Positions 10,746-22,033 of a stretch of DNA of 64,000 bases are shown in pieces. A program made the translations under genes and the position numbers. The notes under the pieces were generated by a model. That model searched no databases, was not told where the DNA came from, and saw nothing but the letters and a program-made list of their open reading frames with translations. This DNA is from Cladopsammia gracilis (Eukaryota; Cnidaria; Anthozoa; Scleractinia; Dendrophylliidae). Within the stretch, counting starts at the first letter, position 1. Every line of letters begins with the position of its first letter. Location of the stretch: positions 1,668,501-1,732,500 of the forward strand of contig JAJGOT010000037.1 in assembly GCA_022457155.1 (NCBI GenBank), read 5' to 3'.

Positions 10746-11612
10746 CGTTAATGCGCTTGCGCATTAAGCGAGATTTCGAAGTCGAGTACTTAAAAGGGAC
10801 AAAAGTTGTTAACAAAATTTTGTGGACTTTTGTCCGGGGGGGTTTCTTGTTCCTTCTTTATAGAAGCTATATTAGGGCATTGAGGATATGGTTGGTTAAA
10901 GCGGTTAGGATTTCAAGAAGGGCGTCACATACTGCCACTAAAATGTTTGGGGAGCACCCCCGGACCTATTGTTAATTTCCCTAGGGTATTGGGATGTCAG
11001 AACTTGTGATGAACTTGTCATATCTCACATTACGTTACCGGAAAGGTATTAGTCCTTCTTAAATTTCGATATCTCACTTTACCTATCAGTTTCAATCATT
11101 TGTCGTAAAGCCATTATAGCTACTTTAAAAGGGTAAAAATAGGTTAAATGCGTTTTCTTGGGAAACGTAGTTTGAGAATTTCACGGTGTATTTTACTAAT
11201 GGAGAGGTTATAAGAAAGTTAAATGGGACAGGAAAGTTTGTGTGTTAATATGAGCGGTATGGCAGAGCAAAATAGCATGAACTTTGCGTTTTTTTCTATT
11301 GAGTTGTGGTTACACACACCTTGGGTTTGGGGCCTTCCCAAGGGTTAATGGCTTGGGTTCGGTTTATCTCAGGTTTCATCTTACCTTTGGGGATGCGGTT
11401 ACACAGTAAAAGACTCCCCAGGGTAAAATATAATAAGATATGAGTTCACTGACACTGCAGTTTACGCGCGAAAACGTACAGATCGACATGGATGACACGA
11501 ATCGAGATCTTGTAAGTTTAATTTCAGTCATTCTCCTGCTTATCATTTGATAAATATAACAATCCGGCATTTTTTTTTTTTGCGAGAAGACACCGAAGAA
11601 GACGCCTTCAAC
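10746..11612. other. Gene-free stretch with one exon-like block
   Basis: Mostly unique AT-rich sequence. At 11440-11511 (+) an ATG opens 24 codons (MSSLTLQFTRENVQIDMDDT...) ending in a consensus donor, CTT|GTAAGT, in phase 0. The phase matches the homeodomain exon at 12053, but helices 1 and 2 of a homeodomain are missing, so the link is weak. Confidence 0.3.
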
Positions 11613-12052
11613 CCCGACGTAGTCAATCGATAATATCGATAATCGATAACATTCGATAACAATCGATAAAAATCGATTAATTTTTTCGAAATTCGATAAA
11701 AATCGATACAAGATTTCGTTGTGAGTAATCGATAATTATCGATTTTTGAATTAGGGCTATCGATTTTATCAATAAATATCGAATTTATCGAAACTGAATT
11801 ATCGTACCATTTTTCGCAACGGAAACACCAAAAGATATTAAAGAGCTCGCAGAAACACTTATAACAACTTCCCTGTTCGTTAATCGATAAAAATTGCTAC
11901 ATCTTTTCTACAAACTTTAAGTAATACTCAGCGTGTGTTGTATTTGAAATCCGCTTTAGATCCCTGGTTCAGATTATTCCACTGGGCCAGTCATGTAAAT
12001 ACTTTTGAATCATTCCTTATATTGATCACTTTTTATTCCGCATATTTCTTAG

Positions 12053-12145
12053 GTTAAAACGTGGTTTCAAAACCGCCGGAACAAAGGAAAAAGAGAACAT
12101 TTAAACGATAACCTTGAAGCCGAGAAGCCGGAAAAGGAGAAATAA
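12053..12145 (+). pseudogene. Homeodomain recognition-helix exon fragment
   Basis: After a good acceptor (TTTCTTAG|) the frame reads VKTWFQNRRNKGKR, then a charged tail and TAA. This is homeodomain helix 3 from residue 45, with the DNA-contacting W48, F49, Q50, N51 and R53 intact; G56 replaces the usual tryptophan of Antp-class proteins. A phase-0 break between residues 44 and 45 is a classic homeobox intron site. Helices 1 and 2 were not found. The exon lies inside the transposon at 11613-12632, so I read it as a captured host exon. A genuine last exon of a gene invaded by repeats is the alternative. Confidence 0.6.
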
Positions 12146-12185
12146 TTCACGTTTGTAATCGAACAATAAAATCAGGAAGAAAATC

Positions 12186-12316
12186 ATCCTCGGAGACCCA
12201 GGGGCAATCAGTTGGGGCGCGACAAAAATCGGCAAAAGTTTTCAAGAACGGCGTTCTTGAAAACTTTTGCCGATTTTCGTCGCGCCCCAACTGATTGCCC
12301 CTGGGTCTCCGAGGAT
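12186..12316. mobile_element. Near-perfect 131-bp palindromic MITE with 11-bp target duplication
   Basis: The whole element is an inverted repeat (ATCCTCGGAGACCCAGG... to ...CTGGGTCTCCGAGGAT) with almost no loop, flanked by GGAAGAAAATC at 12175-12185 and 12317-12327. A 9-11-bp duplication with long arms is typical of Mutator-like foldback elements. It is nested in the homeodomain-carrying transposon and its arms are nearly identical, which implies recent insertion. Confidence 0.7.
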
Positions 12317-12632
12317 GGAAGAAAATCATAATGCAGTCTCTTTGGTGTCTTGTACAGTGCTTGTCAACAAATCATTTCATTGCCGCCTTTGAAATCTACA
12401 TTTAAAGAGTCACAATCAAACGCCCGTCAACGTGAACAGGATAATTTTTATCCATTCTATAACGATCGATGAATCCGATAAAATCGATAAAATTAACACT
12501 TCGTCGGCGTGTGAGTATCGATTTTTATCGATTGGCCGATAAAGTCGATATCGTTTAAAATCAATTTATCGATAGATATCGATTTATCGAATGATTTTCC
12601 GATATCAATTTTTATCGATTGACTACGCCGGG

Positions 12633-14690
12633 CTTCAACTACGCTATCTTCAAGGTTTGTCGGCGTTTTATTTACATTTAGGAGCTCGCCACGAACTTGC
12701 TCGTCGCCAAGGAGGGCTTGGGTATTTCCACGACCACAGAATTGGTTTCAGCAACTTCTAAATAACAATGCACTCTATCACTGGTGGAAAGAAAATTTTA
12801 GAGTTACAAGTAAGCGTGCAATTAACCAAGCGTATCAGAGGTCAACTCAGCAGCAGGCGATTTCCTGTATTAGCTACGTTCTGCATTATGATTGGCCAAG
12901 CGGTTTGATTGTGCAATAGTATGGTAAACATGTTATAGTTGTGTTGATGTTTTGGCTTATAATGATGACGGTTGAATGGAATTGCGGCAAGCCTTCAATG
13001 GCTTAAATTTTTGCGTATTTTGCGTACTGTTACATAATGAAACTGTAATAGCAATTATTAATTGTTTTAAAATAGCACAAAAGCGAAAGTACACGGGTCA
13101 GCCAATACTACAACACGTATGCTACCGGTGCCAAGTGCAGGTTCAATCAAATTAGTTGCAACCTGTAGGTAAACGAACTTAAAATATTCACCTTTATACG
13201 GACTTCTATTTTATGAAAGGGGTCAATCCGGCAATTTTTTTTTTAGTCATATGGGAAGTTTAACTTAGTCAGAGGCTGTCCTATTCAGTACATTTGATAG
13301 CTGCGTGGAGCTAATTAACACCACTCTTATTACTAATCACGTTAAAAGTGACATCAAATATTCTAGATATGTCTTGTTCTCAAAAGAACATGCTATTTTG
13401 CTCTGCCTTTTAAGTCGCTTAGCGAGTGACAACCGGAAATATCGTGAAAAGAAAAATTGGTAAGAATATTCTGCTCCCGGAGGGGGGGGGGGGGGGGGGG
13501 GGGGGGGACTCCTATAAGTCGTCAAGCGGAGGTGCTCGTCAGGAAAAAAAGTGAAACCCTGAAAGATATCAAAGTGGCCGTTATCAACCAGAATTTTACT
13601 TCTAAAAGATACCATTTTTTTACCAAATATGCGATGGAACAATGCGATGCGGCTAGAGTGCTGGAAATAAATAGATCTGACTATACATGGGTCGAATTCC
13701 AGCTACCATCAGAAGGAACACCGGAAGGCAATAGCGACTCGTCTTTCGCTATCAACACACTAAAAGATACCATTTTCTGGGAAAATGAGTTTTTTTTTAA
13801 TCATATATTCTAAAAGATACCTAGATCCCCTAATTTTAACCCCTAAAAGATACGACGAGCACCTCCACCCAACCACATATGCGAGTCCTCCTCCGGGGTT
13901 CTGCTATACGTTGTCTACCCGGTATGATGAACAGCGAGGAGCGATTTTTTATGTCGCTTAACGAATGTCAAAGTGAAATCTCGTGAAAAGAGTTAATTTT
14001 ATGATTCGTTTAAAGTCAACTCGCTTAAAGTTAAACGAGTCAACTTTTCGCGCTCGACGAAGCTGAGAAATCTCACGCTGTATTTTTGTTCGCTTTTTGA
14101 GTTGTAATCTTTGTCTGCTTTTCCAATAGTTATTAAATATTTAGGTGTCATGATTATGCAATAGTATGCAAGAGAGGGTAGATTTTGCTTATTCAGCTAA
14201 CTAAAAATGTTTCGGTTTGATTATGCAAGAGTATGGATTTCGGTTTTGTGCTATTTTAAAACAATTAATCATTGCTATTACAGTTTGATTATGCAACAGT
14301 ACGCAAAAGACGTAAAAATGTTCCTGATTTTGTTTATAAAAGTTATCAAGGAAGCATTTTAAGAAGCATTTTATAAGCGATTTCAGCAGAATTAAAGCAG
14401 AATTATACAATACATTCTGAACAGAAAAATAAATTCAACAATTTCCCATAAAATGTACTTCACAGATTTCTCGAATAACAACCATTTCATTATCTCAACT
14501 AGAAAATACAAAAACTTAACTTGTAATACTAATGACATGAGGTTAGGGTTAGGTAGGGTAGGCACGCAAATCTTCACTAAAAAAAAGACCGACAACCACA
14601 CGTTAAATCGTTTGGCTCACGAAACCTCGCCGTGTCACTGAAAGCCTATCTGCACTCTATTTCCTATCCTTTTTTTCCAAAATCAAAAAC
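12633..14690. other. Gene-free stretch with poly-G tract
   Basis: No gene recognised. 13482-13507 is a run of about 25 guanines, capable of forming G-quadruplexes; the open frames on both strands across it are compositional. Two copies of a TCTAAAAGATACC-like motif occur near 13600-13850. The remainder is AT-rich. Confidence 0.4.
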
Positions 14691-14693
14691 ATG

Positions 14694-16696
14694 ACGGTAA
14701 AATTAAATCAAATAAATTGCCACTTTTACATTCTATATAGTGAAACACTTAAAGAAAACAAACTGCTCGTAGTGTAAACGAACGTTTCTGTAACAGGCTA
14801 TTCTCTTCTAAAAATCACATCTTTCTTAGTTCATCCACCACCCTTAACCCCCCACCCCCCCCCCCCCCCCCCCCTCACTCAAAAAATATTAAGACTTTTA
14901 ACAAGAATTAACTTCAAATACCAATAAAATAAAAACCAATTCATTTCTAAAATTTAAAATGATCCATTTAATCCCTAATAGTTAGGAAACAGATGACACC
15001 ACAACGGCATTAGATCATTCCTTCAACAACCATACACAACTACCTAATTACTCCATTTAACAGAAAGACAGACATCGCTAATCTAAACCGGAAAAGGTAG
15101 ATATTTCGGCCCACCCACAATTAAACAAGTTTCAACAAAATATTACAGATCATACAACATTTAATAACCAATCTTAAACAATTTGTCAATATTTCTAACC
15201 TTTACATTCAAACGCTATTTCGGACAACTCATCTCTTCAAATTGTAAATCATCTTCATTTTCTTTCAACTTACCAATTAAACGTTATGCTTATAAAAACA
15301 CAGACCTACCCATTGTTTTATCAAACATATGCTGCTTCTCAAACATTTAAAACAATGTCTCTGAAATAGACATACAGTATTCTCACGAATAACCAGCATC
15401 ACAGCTACCCTTGGCTACAAGTATAAACGCAATAAAACTTCATCGTACTTCGAACATAAATTTGCCTTTGGCGCTCCGTCATAGTCCATCATTTCATGTG
15501 AAAGCCGACGAGAGACAGCGGCGACCACAGGACCATACTGCCGACACTTAAAGATAACGTCTATTGACAGTTGAAAACCAAATTTTTTGAAACTCCTTTT
15601 AACTCCTATTTCAGTCGCACACTACAATTGTAGAATTTCTAACCATCACAAAACCAAAATTACCAAAAATAATACCCTATTTAACGACTGACCATGACCT
15701 CAAAAACCTTAACATATCGACCCGAACATCACTATATACTGTACAAAACGAACTCCGCTCTCCCAAAGGAATGTAACTGCAACGCTCCGGTGACCAAAAC
15801 TTACGACATTCTATTCTAAATCACGTAAACCATTCTACATAAGACATTGTAAGAACGCGTTTCGATTTTTCAACAATTTCAAGAAAAATTGGATCGCTTG
15901 AAATCCATTTTGTTGCTAGACCTCTAGCTCTGAGGTCGTTGGTGCGCGTAGAAATTCGTAGCGAACAGCACATATAGAACACTGTACAACATTCCGCCAT
16001 CACCGAAAACAATTAGGGATCGCGGCACATTGTTTCCATGTAAGTATAATTACTTGATAACTACGGTAAGGCAAATTGCTAGTTGTAATAGAATAAACTG
16101 TGCGGTTGTTGTAAAGTCAAATGGCTAGCCTGCACAACAGACTTTATTTTTTAATGCGTTTCAGAGCAGCGCTAAACGAGTGGCCACCGCAAAGCGGAAG
16201 GGCATCTAAGGAAAGTGGTTTTAATGATAAGATTTGACAGTGATTTGCGTTTAAAAACACAGGTGCTGTAGTGATATGATGAGTAATAATATGCGATGAA
16301 TTTGACTTTCCACTGTTCGCCCTTTCGTGTGAATAAAATTATTAGTTGTTAGATCGGTAGATGATTTTTGTCGCAATGATAAGTCTTCAATTCTCTTTAA
16401 ACTCTATATAATATTGGTTAGTTAGATGCTTAAGGATTAGAAAACAGGTGTCGTGTGCGTCGTGCCTTCCACGAGCCATTGTAGTCCAAGTGTATCTGCT
16501 GCCTACTGTGTAGGGAGCGAAGGGGGGGGGGGGGGGGGGAGAGAGAGTAGTGAGTGATCGGTAAGAAAGATCTGATTTTTAGAACACAATCAATAGCCTG
16601 TTACAGAGATGTTCGTTTAGACTACGAGCAGTTTGTTTTCTTTCAATGGTAAACTACATAGAGTGTAAAAGTGGCAATTTATTTGATTTAATTTTG
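14694..16696. repeat. 2.0-kb inverted-repeat structure with ~140-bp arms
   Basis: About 14694-14833 reappears inverted at about 16557-16696 (shared GTAACAGGCTATT and AAACAAACTGCTCGTAGT in inverted form). Both arms are bordered on the inside by a homopolymer: poly-C at 14848-14873, poly-G at 16523-16539. The left interior is C/A-rich and the right interior G/T-rich. No coding sequence was recognised inside, so it is a large non-autonomous element or a rearranged pair. Confidence 0.5.
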
Positions 16697-16734
16697 TGCT
16701 CATATTATTGGAGGGAGACATTACGGCGCTCTGA

Positions 16735-17160
16735 ATCGCCGCAACACCGGCAAAATAAATTACGGAACACCGCATCGCCCCAAGAAAAGTCGACGAAACA
16801 CCGTCACCGCAATATATCTTTTTGTCAAGTTACCATGAAAAAGGCTTAGGATTGGCGACCAGCAGAGTATTGAAGATTAACTAGACAGTATTGTACTGTT
16901 TTTTGTTACAAATTTAACATAATGGTACCTGCTTTTCAAAATTAAGTGCGAAGTAAATAACATATAGAGGCTAAATTTAGAGTCAAACAGGAAACGGCGA
17001 CACCGCAGATAATTTTGTTGCACCGAACACCGCAGACTGTAAAGTGTAAACATCGCACACCGTAAAGTTTGAGATCACCGCAACACCGCAAGCTGGGATT
17101 TTATTCACCGCAACACCGCATAAAAAAATGAGCAACACCGTAACACCGCAAATCTCCAAT
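16735..17160 (+). repeat. Degenerate ACACCGCA repeat cluster
   Basis: More than ten copies of (A)ACACCGCA or close variants occur in two groups (16735-16815 and 16995-17155), irregularly spaced. No regular period was seen, so it is not a simple tandem array. Confidence 0.45.
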
Positions 17161-17788
17161 GCCCACATCTTATTGATTTGAAAAAAAAGAAGAAAATAGC
17201 GTGCAGATAGTCAGACTCTGGCGGCGTTGTATAAGTGACGTTATTAAGAGCAGTGTAACGATATTGTTTGCATAAAGAAAAACCGCCAGTTCTGTAAGAT
17301 TTATTTAGCACTTGGAAATTGTAACGATATTCTATGGTGATTTGATAAATAATAAATCGGGTATTTGTGTTTAAATGAAGATGAATTGGTATTTAAAGAG
17401 ATTACTGGACGTTCCGTGTGTGTTTATTGATTTAAAATAGTTACATCTTATCAACTTAGAGGCGGTCCGTCTTTATTCAAAAGCTGTTAATTCGATTTCT
17501 AGAGTTGTTACTTTAGAAAACGCGTTTAGTATTTTGTATTGTGTAAGATATGTCGAGTATAGAAAAATTGTATTTTCATTTCATAAGTTTTTGGCGAGTT
17601 TAATACAGTGGCTCTTTTGTGGTTAGTAATCGGAGATAGGAAGTGTTTATGGCGTGCTAATTAGAGTTAAAAGCATGTAATGCATATTTGCGATTTTACA
17701 CTTTGATGACTTGTCAACAATTTTCTGTCAAAATTGTTCGGCAAAGTGATGTCGGTTGACGTCGCTTTGCGTCGTTTTATACGACTCT

Positions 17789-18589
17789 ATTCTTGGTTTT
17801 CACGTGACGTCATCAAATTCGAAAATCATAAATTGTAATGCCTTCTGAATTTATATGTCCACCAGGTTGAAGATGACTTAAAAATAAATCTTTTCACAAG
17901 TATCCAACCCGGTAGCGTCTTTCGTTTTGAAAATACAGCATTTTGAATTTCTGACTTTTCACCCTACGTGACACCAACATGGCGTCCGTGACAAAGCTTT
18001 TTCCTATGAAACAAGGGCCTCTCCTCGTGATTTTTGGCACTTTGGGCAGTTAAAGTATTAGGAATGCAGTTTATGCGAATGAATAGTAGTTCACGAGAGA
18101 AAAGTAATCGCTTTCAGAGCGAAAGTGAAGTCCAGATGTTTTTATTGATTTCCGGCGGCCATCTTGGTGCCCCTCGGAGGGGCACCAAGATGGCGTTTCC
18201 ATACAAAGCTCTGTAAATTTGAGTCGAGTGCTTCGGCGAATAATTCAACAACGGGATACTGTACAGATCTGAGACTTAGCGAAGTTTTTTATTTGTTACT
18301 CTTTTATAACATTACAAATTATTGGCTTCTTTCACTAAATAGTTTCGATTCTAAAACATTATATATTGGTGTCCCTCCGGGATGGCGTTTCCATACAAAG
18401 CTCTGTAAATTTGAGTCGAATGCTTCGGCGAATAATTCAACAACGGAATATTGCACAGATCTGAGACTTCGCGAAGTTGTTTATTTGTTACTCTTTTATA
18501 ACATTACAAATTATTGGCTTCCTTCGCTAATTCGTTTCGATTTTAGACCATTTTAAAATTTTATGGCGTGACAGTGAAAACCAAGAATA
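17789..18589. repeat. MITE-like element with internal 192-bp tandem duplication
   Basis: The ends TATTCTTGGTTTTCAC and GTGAAAACCAAGAATA are inverted. Inside, a block starting TGGCGTTTCCATACAAAGC occurs twice, at 18191 and 18383, i.e. a 192-bp tandem duplication with about 90% identity by eye. A short palindrome around CCCTCGGAGGG (about 18163-18190) precedes the first copy. The flanking 17161-17788 holds nothing recognisable. Confidence 0.55.
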
Positions 18590-19559
18590 CCCATCACAGC
18601 AAGAAAACAACCAAGGGACACTGACAAATGAAATGCGCGAAAAAGGAGTCCATATAGTGAACCAGTTAAACAACAAACCTGGAAGACATCACCCGGAACC
18701 ATTCTGATCTAAGAAACGCAAAAACCACACTCCCCTCGAAAACACTCCCCCCCCCCCTCCCCTCTCCCCCACCGCCCAGAACGCAATAAACGATCTCAGT
18801 TTCACTTTTCACAGCATTAAACTAAATCGCAGCGCCACGTGCATTTTTAAAACAATGTAAGCTGTCAAATTTTATCGTTAAAAACGCTCCGCAACGGCTC
18901 AGATGACATATCTGATCCACAACTCAAATGAAATAGCTGTTCTATATTTCAGTGAAAATATACTTTTATACAAAAATAACGGCTTCTCATACCTTTTGGT
19001 GTCTCTATTGAAATCAAGGTAATCTCGAATCTTCACAATTAACCAAACTCAACTTCACAAAACATATACAAACATATACATATACATGACATGACAACAA
19101 ATGAAAACCACAAAACCACACGACGGGATCTCTACAAGCCGAAAACTTAATCGCCCGCGAAGCGTATTAAATTTGGATATTCTTAGCACCAAAATATGGG
19201 TATGACATAATCGTACAAGCATCGGACTACTAACAGTTCTCAAATGACTAAATACAGCCGTTTACTAAATTTCCCAAATTTCATAACACCCGTGCGAAAC
19301 GCAAGGACACAAAAAACAATAAACACCTTTTACCATCGCATGCTCACTGGAGTCCGCACCATTTATTAAGGTAAAAACAAACTAAATCGTTACACGGGAA
19401 GTGACAACAAACAGAACTTTGGAGAGAACGAACGAGCATCCATAGCATGAAAAAATCCCCATACCGCTCGCTACGAAAAGACAGAAGAAAAATCCCCCAC
19501 TTATAAACAATTGTCTCCAACTTGCCGAGCTCAATCGAAACAGAACTTTACAAGAATTT

Positions 19560-20060
19560 GAAATCCTAAATGACTGAGAAACTGACAGCTGTGATAGATA
19601 TTGTCTTAGCCATCTTTAGCATTTTAACTCGCCCATCGACCGCGCGACCCTTAAAAAATCTTTCTTGAATGCCAGCGTTCGCTGCAGCAGTGGACCCTCC
19701 GGCTCAAATTCTATGAACACTGGTAATCAAAACGTCTATAAACTCTCTAAAACCGTCCATAAGAAACTCCATCGTTCTTATGTAGTTAATCCCCTGGCAA
19801 TCGCTCTGAACAGCGGTAAATCTTCAGAGAGATCAATATACGCAGCTGCGATGTATTGCTCCAAGGCCTTCACAGGACAAATAGGAATGGCTATCGTTAC
19901 AATCGCAATCCACGCCCCATCACGAAACTGGTCAGTCTTTGACGATTCTAAAAATATGGAAACATAAGAGCAAAAACTTAGTATCACAAGGTCTTACAAC
20001 GCATAACTCAGTGAAACGGAAAAACCCGCCAAAACCCTGTAGCGGACATTAAGCACCGAA
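19560..20060 (-). pseudogene. Tyrosine recombinase remnant (DIRS/Crypton-type)
   Basis: The minus strand reads FLESSKTDQFRDGAW, then CPVKALEQYI and LPLFRAIARG; after frame changes it continues with FREFIDVLI and AGGSTAAANAGIQ, then a stretch resembling the RW...AKDGY region. These are, in order, blocks of the C-terminal catalytic domain of tyrosine recombinases carried by DIRS and Crypton elements. The residue before AGG, expected to be the catalytic arginine, is replaced by a stop, and several frameshifts break the frame. The N-terminal arm-binding domain was not found. Confidence 0.6.
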
Positions 20061-20925
20061 GAACAAGAACTGACTTCATTAAGCAGCCACTGCAACTAAA
20101 CTGCAAATTGAAAAGGGTTGACACGCAGGCAACAAATGTGATTACACCAACCCCACTGTTTCCATCTTTTCAAACCTCCTAGGTAAGAACACATACTAGT
20201 CCGCTCTAAAAGCGAGGGAAAGCGGAGAAGACCCTGGGAACCTGGTATGCCTGTGCAGCTCTACTAGCCAATCGTTTCTGAAGATTTATTTTATCAGTGG
20301 ATATTCGGATCAATATGCTTGCCAATTACTTCTTTAAGTTCAACCAACCTACTGGTTTGCCTCCGCAAAGGCACTTAGCATTCATGTTCTACTCACTAAT
20401 GAAACCTAGTAAGGCCGAAACAACTTTTCATCGCTGCCTCTCCAATGTCATAAATTTAGCTGTACAACATGCGTATCGCGAAGGTAAAGTTCAAAATGGC
20501 GGCTACGAACCGCCTGGATAATACTGTTCAACTACTCTAAGAATCAAGGAGTGTGTTCTCTTCTAGCCTGCGCACAGACGTGTAATATTTCCTTTGTGAG
20601 CGAGGAAATCGGAGACGGCTGCACACAGGCTAGTTCTCTTCACGCTAGTTTCTATTTATTATAAGCTTTATTTCATTCGCAGAACCCACGTTTATCTTAT
20701 TCAGCAGAACGGAAATGTATCCCTGTGGACACCTGGTGCACTTGCAGTCGACACTCCGCGCTCATTTCTACTGCGCATTTTGTTACGCATGTCACGCAAA
20801 TGTACTTTAACACATACGTCATGCATTGTAGAGCACGGAAGTTAACAAACATGGCAAATACATGGTCGCTTTGAGAACTTCACAGCAATTTTACTCTCTT
20901 GGATGCTCGATGACCCTCATTATAG
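20061..20925. other. No recognisable gene
   Basis: Contains a short open frame at 20297-20521 (+) without motifs. A small palindromic stretch lies near 20568-20632 (TAGCCTGCGCACAGACG... and ...CTGCACACAGGCTAG). Upstream parts of the recombinase element may extend here but are too decayed to call. Confidence 0.35.
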
Positions 20926-21207
20926 GCTGCTAAGAAAAACTATTTTACCTCTCAATTCAATTTAAATAAAAACTGTTTAAAGGCAACTTGGAACTTAATA
21001 GGCACGATAATAAATAGGAAAAAGAAAACCTCACCCCCTATAACCAACCTTTTTCGTAACAATAAATGTTATACAAATAAGAAAGACATCTGTGAACAAC
21101 TAAATTCATATTTCGTTAATATTGGCCCAAAACTTGCTGCGCAAATACCAACGCCTGATGTACAATTGGCCTCTCTCTGCGTCGACACAAAACAAATTCT
21201 AAATTGA
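20926..21207 (+). pseudogene. LINE ORF2 fragment (endonuclease-RT linker)
   Basis: One frame, open for over 85 codons to TGA at 21205, reads KATWNLIGTIINRKKK and later ICEQLNSYFVNIGPKLA. The pattern T-W-I-IN-KK followed by FN-YFV-IGP-LA is the conserved region just before the RT domain in CR1/Jockey-type LINEs. The RT itself is absent; an A/T-rich (AAAT)n stretch follows at 21208-21263. Confidence 0.65.
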
Positions 21208-21975
21208 AATAAAGTAAATAAAATAAATATAAATAAATAAACAACTAAATAAATAAATAAATAAAAGTCAACCGCCTCCAGCGGAGAGCACCAATAGAAG
21301 GAATTAACATACGACAACTCCTTAAATACACTTACCAAATACCTTGATACTACATAACAACAAGACCATATTTTTCAGCTAATTAATTAAAAAACGCAGA
21401 AAAATCTTATCCTCTAGTCTCAATTCCACAATGAATTGACAGCTTTTTTTTAAAAAAAAATATATATATATCACGCGTTCTCTAAATCTTCTCCTTTCTT
21501 GCACCTTAAAAAAATCTAGCTGTAATCTAACGCATTAACGAGATGCCTTTAAGAGCCCTTTGATTAGACATCCTTGTCAAGCGATGCCCCCCAAAAACTT
21601 TCAAGACATCCATTTACCGGAAGAAGAATAGGTGCTGAAAAAGTGAACAAATATATCATCTTAATACTATGCTTTTTTAAAAACTGTTGTGATATTTGTA
21701 TCCTCGGACGCCTATTTTCCACCACTTTTTTTGCTGCACAGTCTCCAACGAACATCGTTGCTATCCGCCATTTCTCAAAAGAAGCAAAGGCTCGAGTCAA
21801 TAAATTGTCTTTGGTTCATTTGTTTATATTCAGGCATTGAATTATTCAATATTGCTTTCCGTAAACAATGGTGCTGAGTAACAAACGCCCTGTAATGAAC
21901 ACTTGGCAAAGGGTATTGTAGTTACTGTGAAAAGATATCTACCGCCTGTCACCACATTTGTGATGCGAAGTAAGG
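21208..21975. other. AT-rich, no gene
   Basis: Starts with (AAAT)n simple repeat (about 21210-21263). A TATATATATA run lies near 21460. Nothing else recognised. Confidence 0.4.
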
Positions 21976-22033
21976 GTTATTGACCAGGAGCGAGGGGAAT
22001 ATATCACATATCCCCGAGGGACTGGTCAATAAC
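21976..22033. repeat. Short foldback
   Basis: GTTATTGACCAG and CTGGTCAATAAC bracket a 34-bp centre that is itself partly palindromic (GAGGGGAATAT...ATCCCC). Related AGGGGAATAT motifs recur near 22624-22650 and, inverted, near 22911-22930, suggesting pieces of one family. Confidence 0.5.

Larger units (their letters stand above)
11613..12632. mobile_element. 1.0-kb DNA transposon (hAT-like ends) carrying a homeodomain exon
   Basis: Terminal inverted repeats begin CCCGACGTAGTCAATCGATA on the left and, reverse-complemented, CCCGGCGTAGTCAATCGATA on the right (one mismatch in about 21). They are flanked by the 7-bp direct repeat CTTCAAC at 11606-11612 and 12633-12639. Both subterminal regions (to about 11800, from about 12463) are dense in ATCGATA-like motifs. 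A 7-8-bp duplication with motif-rich subtermini suggests the hAT superfamily, but no transposase is present. The interior holds a homeodomain helix-3 exon and a nested perfect palindrome. Confidence 0.65.

Noticed and set aside
11590..12766. Host gene with exons DTEEDAFNYAIFK and ELATNLLVAKEG split by the transposon
   Set aside because: Two small blocks join in frame across the transposon site and a possible intron, but the upstream phase does not match the ATG exon at 11440 and no family is recognisable.
13337..13813. Overlapping ORFs on both strands across the poly-G tract
   Set aside because: Both depend on a homopolymer of uncertain length and show no domain.
20297..20521. 74-codon ORF
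   Set aside because: Shadow frame next to a recombinase remnant, without motifs.
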